64,000 nucleotides of DNA from Hyalella azteca (Eukaryota > Arthropoda > Malacostraca > Amphipoda > Hyalellidae). The notes beneath the pieces are model-generated. The model worked only from the letters and a program-made list of their open reading frames with translations. It was not told where the DNA came from and did no database searches. Numbering within the stretch: the first letter of the stretch is position 1; every line of letters starts with the position of its first letter. Both the position numbers and the translations under genes were made by a program. The stretch is from assembly GCF_000764305.2 (NCBI RefSeq), contig NW_025941275.1, positions 250,708 through 314,707 of the forward strand. Direction: 5' to 3'. Below, piece after piece: positions 56,101-64,000 of this stretch.

Positions 56101-59100
56101 CTTGCATTGTACATTTTTGTCCAATTTTAAGTAGAAGTATGATCAGGTATGTATGCTTAAATGATCTAACACTTGGCGAAGCGTTGATTGCAATAAAACC
56201 CAGAGGAAAGAACGTTTGTGTGTCTTGAATTGAGATAAAAATTATACAAGGTTTAAACAGTTTATGAAGACAGGAAGGCAAGTTGAGCTCAATCCGCGCA
56301 TCTGGTAAACCGCTGCCGGCAAAATGTTCAAGGAGCTAAGAGCGTAATGCATCTCGCTCTCTGAAGTCCGTCCTTTGAAGTCTGTCCATATTTGGTGAAG
56401 CTGAGACGGGTGTCAGCATCGGGAGTTTTTATTTTGAAATACGAGCTTTTTTCCTAGGGGAGATCCAATATTCTTTTGGGAGGTATCTCAAGATGCTTCT
56501 ATTAGCAAAGCCTGAGAGGATGCCATGGAAAACATTAGCGCTCTCTCCAACTCCAGGCCTACTGAGAAACATCATATACCAGAACACAAATGACTCATTG
56601 CACTGGCGCCTTCAGTCCATACCATGTCATTAAACTGCTAAAAATTAAACTTAAAGTCGCCAGCCTGACGAACACCGAAATTTTTTGTGTGAAAAAAAGC
56701 TATAAACATGAAAGCTAGCCATATGAAGTGAAAACATTTTTCCAAAAATGGATGAAAAAGTCGATAAAATATTCATTCGCGTTTTCCAGCTTTTACTTGG
56801 AGAAAATCCGTTTCTAAAGGCAAAATTTGAATATTTATCCAATTAAATGAAGGTCATAATGCGAATTTTACCATTTTGTTGTAACGAGCAGGTTACAATA
56901 AAAATTCTGCTAAATCTAGCAATTTTTGAGATCATTCGTCTGAAATTGCAGGCGGCAGGTACTAGTTGAATCAGGAAGGATCGACTGAAATTTTCATTAG
57001 TTGAATCAGCAAGGATCGACGGTAGGGGTCATCGCTCTGCGCGTTTAGTATTGGATAATTGCTATTGGACATTACTGCTATCGATGGTATAGTGCAAAAA
57101 GCGGTCAGTACGCGTCTTTTGGTCTTGTTCTCTAAGCATGGTCCATTTTATTTAAGCATCAGTCTTTACACAAAATACATTGAAAAGTAGAACGAACAGG
57201 TCTATCGCCTCGGGAAGATAATCTGCCTGAATGTGCATCTCACACATGCCGTTGTTGCACATCGTTCATCGAATAATCAAATTCTTGAACAACATAACTT
57301 TTTCGTTGTATAAAGTCCGGTCACAAGCTTGCCTCGTTTCTCTTTTCAGTTGAAATGATCAATATAGCAAATTTATATTTATTCCTAAATGGATATACCA
57401 CAGGAAACCATTACGTAGAGGTTTCAATAGAACATGGTTGGGCATTTCATGTTGTTTAAATTGTAAAAACAGCATTTAAGTAAGTAAATATTTCATGCTT
57501 TGTATTATTGTTACGTAAACATGCGGGCAAGCAATTGATGAGAAGATTACCTGCAAAATAATTGGGATTCCTTTTAGAAGTAAATTGAGCAAAGGATTCA
57601 ACCTGTGAATGAAATAAATAAATCAATTAGTGCAATAAAACTTAGTTCAGTACTTGGGTTTGTAATATTAATAGGTCGTTGTTCACTGCCGCTTGAAAAA
57701 TGCTCCAAATTTGGTTACTTGAACATTTCTTTCGCGTATTTCACTCATGCATGCTGGCCGCTAATACAATGCTAAGACGGAAACTACGATTTAAATCCCA
57801 ATTTTCTCCACAATAACTTAGTAGGCAGGGAAAATTTGTCAGCTCATTTCGCGTATAAGGATTGCGTGTGTGCGTGGTGAAGGCAAGAAATCGCGTACGA
57901 AAATTCCGTTGCCGTAAGTAAGGCCTGGCCAACAGGAGCTTTCATCGGACCCCGAGTGCTCGCGAGGTCCCCTTCTTTTTCCGTGCTGTGTATTATATTT
58001 CTACAGGCCATTCTATTGGAAAAATTGTTCTCTTTATTTCACGCAAAAATTCATGAACGGTTACTGAAATAGTTTATTGATGAACATTTTCATCTTTATA
58101 CAGCCAGCGGTTCTCAACCGTTTTTAAAAGAAACATTCTTCGCACCAGAGCCTTTTGGAGCAAATTTATTTTGCCTTAAGAAGTACGACATAGCGATCGC
58201 AGTTCGTATTTTCCTTCCGGCATAACAAATCAGAATGTTTATGCAAGGATATTATCCGTCATTCTCACACGACTTGTATATATATCAAAGGAATTCCTCG
58301 CATTTCACGAGAACTTACGCGTCCTCTTTCACCATTAATGCTGACTTAAAAAACTCCAACGTCTTAGAAGACAGGCTTTGGTCCATCAATAGCCCAAGTA
58401 GTAACACTTCTATTCACATCTAAATAGTAGTTACCATCGCCATTTTTTATTGCCACTAAGAATAACCACCTGTATAGCTAAAAATTCATATATATCCACC
58501 GTTTCGACAATTGCATTTAGTTATTCGCGCACTAATGTAGAAAATTCACATCAAAGATAATTTGAGCAATAGGCAATTCGAATTCCTCAGCTTCTAGCCG
58601 TGGAATCCCATCGTATTTAGATTCCTGTTAGGATCGGTACGCCTTTAGGACGTGTCGCAGCGCACGATATTTTGATGAACTAAAAAATACGAGTGCAACT
58701 AACCTAACAAGCGGATTTTAATCCGATGAAGGATCTCTGAACTCAATTAACCCGATAAATACAGCATTGTGGGGGTCTACTCTACCGATCAGGTAACAGA
58801 GGCTCATCGATTGAAGGATTACCGCCAATTGCAAGAAGGATCGAAGGTCATGAGAGACTGATGGTACCCGAACCTTAGTTCAAGGGCAGAAAAAAATAGA
58901 TACCGCTTCATAGTATGGTCTGCCTGTACAGTGTACATCGTAGAGAGCAAAATATTCTCTTAGCTTGAAGGAATGACCAAGCAAAACTCCATCGTTTCAG
59001 GCAGGTTTTCCTCCAGTCCACAGGAGAGCGTTTCGATTGCGCGTTAACTTGAACTCTTTTCTGTGACTATAATAGAATTGATCACCAGTATTCAGGCCTT

Positions 59101-59681
59101 CGCAAAGGCGTGAAAATAAGGATTATACGTTTGATGGGACATAAAAGAAAAATTGATTCACTCTCCAAGCTTTATTGATGATGACTTTCCTAATACTGGT
59201 TTACAGTACATAGACACGTATTAGCTAACCTTGAAATTCGCTCAAAGCCACTCATCAAGATATGAGCTAAAGAGAGTCAACAACTTCTAAGATTTGAGTT
59301 TTAACGTAGCGTATTCACAAAAGCAGAACTTCAAACTCTAATCTACGAACATACAAATCGAACGAAAACACTCAAGGTCATGAAGAAGCAAGGCAAGGAA
59401 GAATTAATACAAAGAGCAATTTCTTACTAAATTTCATCGTTATTTATGTGAACTAAACCTCGATGAAATGCACCGACTCAGAGCTTCCGAGCCCGAACGC
59501 CTTCTATTGCACTAAATACTTTTCTTTTTTAACCTTTAAATACTTGATAATTTAAGTATTGTTAGACAGGTTAATAGGGAGGAAGAAAGATAAATAAGGT
59601 TCTCTTCTTGAATTATTGCTTAGTTTACTCCTTGTTTCATATGAACCCAAACTGAAGGTTATCATGTCAAAAATAAGAAGT
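53131..59681. other. Non-coding stretch between carbonic anhydrase copy 2 and the BTB gene
   Basis: AT-rich with no firm gene. A GC-richer island at 54525-54731 is open on both strands and is discussed as a weak exon candidate. A possible hAT end lies at 58105. The 3' UTR of the minus-strand BTB gene should occupy the right end. Confidence 0.45.
58105..58126 (+). mobile_element. Solitary hAT-like terminal sequence
   Basis: CAGCGGTTCTCAACCGTTTT matches the common hAT/Charlie-type end form. No inverted partner was found nearby, so it may be a truncated insertion. Confidence 0.4.
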
Positions 59682-62600
59682 TTACAGGTTCAAATTCAGA
59701 TAAACAGGTGCTCTCAAAATGACGTCGTTGACATCATTCATTGGTACGAATGCCTCTCCGCATGACATCATTTGCAGAAAGTGTTTCATAATCTTTGATG
59801 GAATGTTCACGAAGATAGTGATGTACTCCTCACTGCGTCCAACGAGCCGTTCATAGAAGTAGTTGCTGCAATTCCCTAGAATTTCACTGTTGCAGCAAAC
59901 GGCACTGCCTTTACTGCAAACCACGGTGACGTCCATACGCAGCGAACGTTGCGAATTGATCCTGGCCGAGTACGCCTCATGGGCTTTAGGGAAGCCTAGC
60001 CACTGGACCCTGGCCCTTACATCCGTCGAGAGATAAGCAGGCGGGACGGGGCCGCATGGATTCACGTAAGGCACATAGGTGCTCTGATGAATGCGTAATC
60101 CAGAAGGCGAGGATATGGCGTCATTGTAGTACTTCCAGCCCCCAGTGCAAAAATCTTGAATGTTATCACACGCCAAGGCACTAACGTGGCTCAGCTGAGA
60201 CTCGTCACATGTCATCCTATCTGAGTTAGAATAATCAGAAACTAGTGTACCTGAAACTAGCCTCTCTACCGCGTGTTCCTTTCCATCAATGTCGCCATAG
60301 GCATTAACCATTGGGCTTGTGTTAAGTTCTACGGGAGGCATCATACTCGGCATCATGTGATTCATCAAGACGTCATCATTCTGTTGGTGTTGCATGGAGA
60401 AACTGTACCTATCGTGATAACCACGAGGAACACCACCGTACAATTCCCTGTCCACTTCGAGCTTTTCCGCCTCGTTGAGACCCAGTACATTTTTAACTTC
60501 GTGTATTGCTTGTTTATTTTTACCGGGTAGCTCTTCATGGAGATTACAGGTTCCTTTCACAACATTTTTTCTACGTGAATCTCCGCATCGATCTTGATCC
60601 TTTATCATCTCTTGATTCATCAAATGAGTATAATTTTCCTCCTTGTGGTCAACCTTGTAATTCTTTCTGCCATAGCCGTAATTTTTCCTTTCGTTAGTCT
60701 TTTTCCACGGAAACTGGAGCCCCACTTCATTAGTGATCTTCTCTGGTTTGGAAGAATCCAAGCTTCTGGGGAGAAAATCACCCAGCGTTGTGTCCTGAGG
60801 CTGATTAGAACGATTCATATTGCGCTGCGACGGCATGCGATGTTCGGATTGATTTGCTACACCCGTCGATGCTCGGTAGTTCGGAGGATTATTGTAATTT
60901 GAGTCGTCGCGATAGTTCTGATTTAATGGCGACGAGAAGCGTCCGTGGTTACCCTCATACGGCTTTTGGGACATGACCAACTGATTTTGACCCCTGAAAT
61001 CTGCAGAAAAACGATGCGGCAAGGAGTTACGAGTTTCCAAAGTTCTATTGTACAGTCCAGAATTAAATTCAGATGGCAAGGGCGGGGGTGGACGTTGCAC
61101 GAATGCCGGTAGAGGTTGAAGTCTATAACCAGCTGCTTGGAAAGGCGAAGTTGGGTAATTGTAATTGGGGAACAGGTTATCTTTATGAGCTTGCATGGGC
61201 GAAGGATAGTTGAAAAAATTCATGCTTTGAGGAACAGGGTGCATGGGAGGCAGAGGAGGGGGAGGACGACTGAAATCTCTATCTGGATTTGGATATCTGT
61301 TAATATTTAGCCATTCGGTTTGATTCATTTCTAGAGGGTAGTTCCTAGACCAACGAGGATCATAGGGATGTGGGTACTGAAGAGCGGTTGGGGGAGGATG
61401 AGACTGAACGTAGTTAGGTAGCTGCAGTGGAAGATTGACTGGTGGCGGCACCTTCGAAAGAGCAGTTGCGTCCATTTTAACAAACGCCGGCGCGTTTATC
61501 TGAAATAGGACAGATTTTAAATATGATGACATCACTATCAGTAGGGCAGCCAAATCAAGAAAATCCTCAAAAATCAATTTTTTAAATTCATCTAAAATCT
61601 AATATTTTAACAATTTTTTGCGAACACTATTGTATAACCGAAGGAGATAACGAAATATTCTTCCCGCTGTAAAAACTTTTTATGCTTTTTAACTCTTCAA
61701 CGATGTTCAAGATTTAATTGAGCAATTCAATCCTGGATTTAAAAAATTCAGTTCATGAACAATTAAATCTTGCACAAGTGTCATCATGTACTGAATTTTT
61801 GAACGATTTGCCGCATGCAAGGTACTTTTCGTTGAAAGCAGCAAGTCCGATCTATCACTTTCCCTGTGAGCAATTCATTGGGTAAAAATAACAGCATTCA
61901 CTTTGACCATGACAACTATTTTGGATTTAATAAGCTCAAAAAAGGATAATATACCTTTCAAAATCATTTGTAAGGTCGATATCAGTATCAACATCAGGCA
62001 TACTAATTACCTTTGTAGGAGGAGTGTGCGCAGCATTAGTCGGCATCACAAATGAATTGTGATTTTGGCGCGACTCAACGGAAGGTTGAACGACAGGCAC
62101 ACAGATCTGAGCAGGCTTTGAGGAGTCCAGTTCAGCCAAATTGGAAGTTCTAGATGACTCAATTTTCATTTTTAAAGGTATATTTCGACTTTCTGAAAGA
62201 TCATTCTGTACCAAAATAGCTTGTGTACTTTCTGTAATCATAGTCATTTCCGGTACTGTGGGTACAATTGAGGACATGAAAGGAGTTGAGGCTGCGGCAA
62301 CCATCGATTCGTTGGAATTGGCTGAAGGCACGGTTTCTGATTGATGGTCGCCTCTGGTGCAGTAAGAGTTTGTCGTTTTGAGGATAGTGGTTGCCTCGTT
62401 TTCCAAAATCATTTTTAGGGAAGCTTCAGGCTGGTCACGATCCAGGCTGGTGGGATTTGGCTCAGTGGACTGGCCAAGTTCGGACCAGATGGCAGAAGTG
62501 TTTGTTGCTGAAGCACTTGTTGATACCACTGAATGACCAACTTTTTCCGAAAGTGGCGAGGCTACCAAATCTGTTGCGCTCGAGTACGTAACTGAGCTCG

Positions 62601-64000
62601 TGCAGCTGCTCACAACAGGCCAAGGTGGCATCGGCTCAGATTCAGATCGTTTTATGGTCGAGTCTGTTCCAAGTGGCTCCTCAAAATTTGCTTTCGGTTC
62701 TTCTTTCGAGGCGATTGTCTCTTTATCATTCTGGCGCGCCATTTCCTGTATTGCGAATTCTTGCATACAGCGCGCTGGCGTTTCATTTCTGCGGCGAAGC
62801 TCAAACCCACTTCGCTGAGGTAAAGCTTGGGGTAATGCCTGGCCTCCTGTTGTAACCATCCAGCTCTGTGATTCGTCTGGAAAAAATACAATTGCATTTC
62901 TCGCAGGCTGAACTTCAAATGCAGTAACTTCTTCTTGGTTATTCGGATCATGATGGAAGACAGGTTTGTGCTCGAAAGAACCTACTGTTGGGCTCTCCTC
63001 TTGCGTTTCAATTTTGGCCGTCTCTATTTCCGTCACGTTCTCGGTTGTCGATTTTACACTACGCTCGCTACTGTACCGATCAGAACTGTAGCGCTCTTGC
63101 GAGAGGTCATTCGGTTGCACAATTTTTTTTCCTTGAGGAGATTCAAACTTCACGTAATCTGAGGATGTTCCCGTATCGACATTTCCTTCCATCAAGTAGT
63201 CATTTGAGACGTTATGCCTGCTAGTGGCAACTGTAGAGAATGCAGAGAGAGTTTCACTTTCTATCGCGCCAGTTTCCTGCCACTTCATAGCATGGCTTTC
63301 CAGCTCTTTTGCCACAGAGGCAATCACGTTATACGACTGGCGAGACAGTCCTTCCTGCAAGCTGTCTACTTCTAGACCTGCCGATCTGGTTGGCGTGGGC
63401 GGTGGAGCTGAAGTTTCAGCCCTGACAGTGAGGCCGTTGTCCGTTTCCGAGCACAGAAGCTGAGGGCTATCTTGCGGAGGACACATCTTCATTATGTCTT
63501 CACGAACATTTGTGACGTCATCCGTGATTTCGGCATTGGCCTTAAATTTGATGTGTACTGAAGGCGATTCGTCACCCCCAGATTTTTTCATCAAATTAAG
63601 ATGGATTGAATTGTTGTTCACTTCATCAGTTGACTTACCGCCGATAGCCCATGCATGTGTTGCATCATTGAACTGATTTTTTCCGTTCCAATCCTGCACC
63701 GAAAATTCAGAGTCACTTGGTTTCTCAGACGTACCGGCAGATCTGACGCACATTACATCAACTCTTGCCGTAATTACAGCCGCTTCTTTACGACTCGATT
63801 GCCCCCTCAAATCACCTGGCAACGTTTGAAATAATTCATGCGAGCTGGCAGTGTTTGGTTCAAGTTCTTTTTCAGATTTTTTCTCCCTGGGGTATTCTTG
63901 ATGCGTTGGTGATATACTAGGCTCGTTCACAGGTGTCTTCTCGCTCGAGTAGTTTTTGCTCCTATCACCGAAAAAGACATCCATATTTTGGATGTCTTTT
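59682..64000 (-). CDS. Large disordered protein with C-terminal divergent BTB/POZ domain (5' end outside window)
   Basis: Two long minus-strand open frames, 64000-61936 and 61577-59682. They join cleanly if exon 64000-62011 (donor AAG|GTAATT, phase 0) splices to 61499-59682 (acceptor TATTTCAG, phase 0), giving more than 1,260 residues. The first part is Ser/Thr/Glu-rich and looks disordered. The second part is Pro/Asn/Tyr-rich, then has a BTB-like domain in its last 100 or so residues: MDVTVVCSKGSAVCCNSEIL, GNCSNYFYERL, ITIFVNIPSKIMKHFLQMMS and CGEAFVPMNDVNDVILRA. BTB domains mediate dimerisation or Cullin-3 adaptor binding. No zinc finger or DNA-binding motif was seen. The frame is open to the window edge, so the Met at 63984 need not be the start. 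They could instead be two transcripts: a second donor (GAAAG|GTATAT, 61955) or intron retention would end the protein without the BTB domain. Confidence 0.75.
63972..64000. repeat. Perfect 11-bp inverted repeat at window edge
   Basis: AAAAGACATCC and GGATGTCTTTT separated by 7 bases, inside the open frame of the BTB gene. It may be chance or an end effect of the window. Confidence 0.5.

Overview
The window is eukaryotic nuclear DNA, most likely from an arthropod and probably a crustacean. It is AT-rich, with intron-split genes, GT-AG introns of about 0.1-7 kb, many minisatellites and small DNA transposons. Four gene loci were rebuilt by joining exons whose phases match. They account for nearly all the recognisable coding sequence. 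Short ORFs elsewhere look spurious. A 38-bp Nextera mate-pair junction at 69-106 is an assembly artefact, so bases 1-68 should not be trusted as contiguous with the rest.

Layout: (1) + strand, 2419-13657: a 17-exon homologue of the uncharacterised membrane protein KIAA2013 (794 aa as rebuilt). Its intron 5 carries a 1.77-kb fold-back hAT element. (2) - strand, 19030-26552: a six-exon LHFPL3/4/5-type tetraspan protein (283 aa as rebuilt). (3) + strand, 35857-39925 and 46054-51959: two tandem secreted alpha-carbonic anhydrase genes inside duplicated blocks of about 5.7 and 7.4 kb, with relics of further copies between and upstream. Both genes keep the zinc-ligand histidines. (4) - strand, 59682 to the right edge: the 3' part of a large, mostly disordered protein that ends in a divergent BTB/POZ domain. 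The genes have no evident shared pathway.

The most unusual signal is structural. Many exon-intron junctions have been copied in tandem, and the copies retain the splice donor or acceptor. This occurs at exons 6 (one decayed extra copy), 9, 11, 12 and 14 of the KIAA2013 homologue; at exons 3, 4 and 5 and the terminal coding end of the LHFPL gene; at exon 2 of both carbonic anhydrases; and at exon 4 of the second. Unit lengths run from about 30 to 235 bp. One array (exon 11, 63-bp unit) offers an in-frame alternative donor that would add 21 residues; most of the others would shift the frame. Three unrelated loci show this, which suggests a genome-wide process of small tandem duplication around splice sites, and so a possible source of decoy splice sites, alternative exons or new introns.

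Other points of interest are a MITE in one carbonic anhydrase paralogue with its empty site preserved in the other, a probable gene-conversion tract across carbonic anhydrase exons 4-5, duplicated mini-exons behind the signal peptide, a three-member dispersed repeat, and a perfect TATA-containing hairpin upstream of the LHFPL start.
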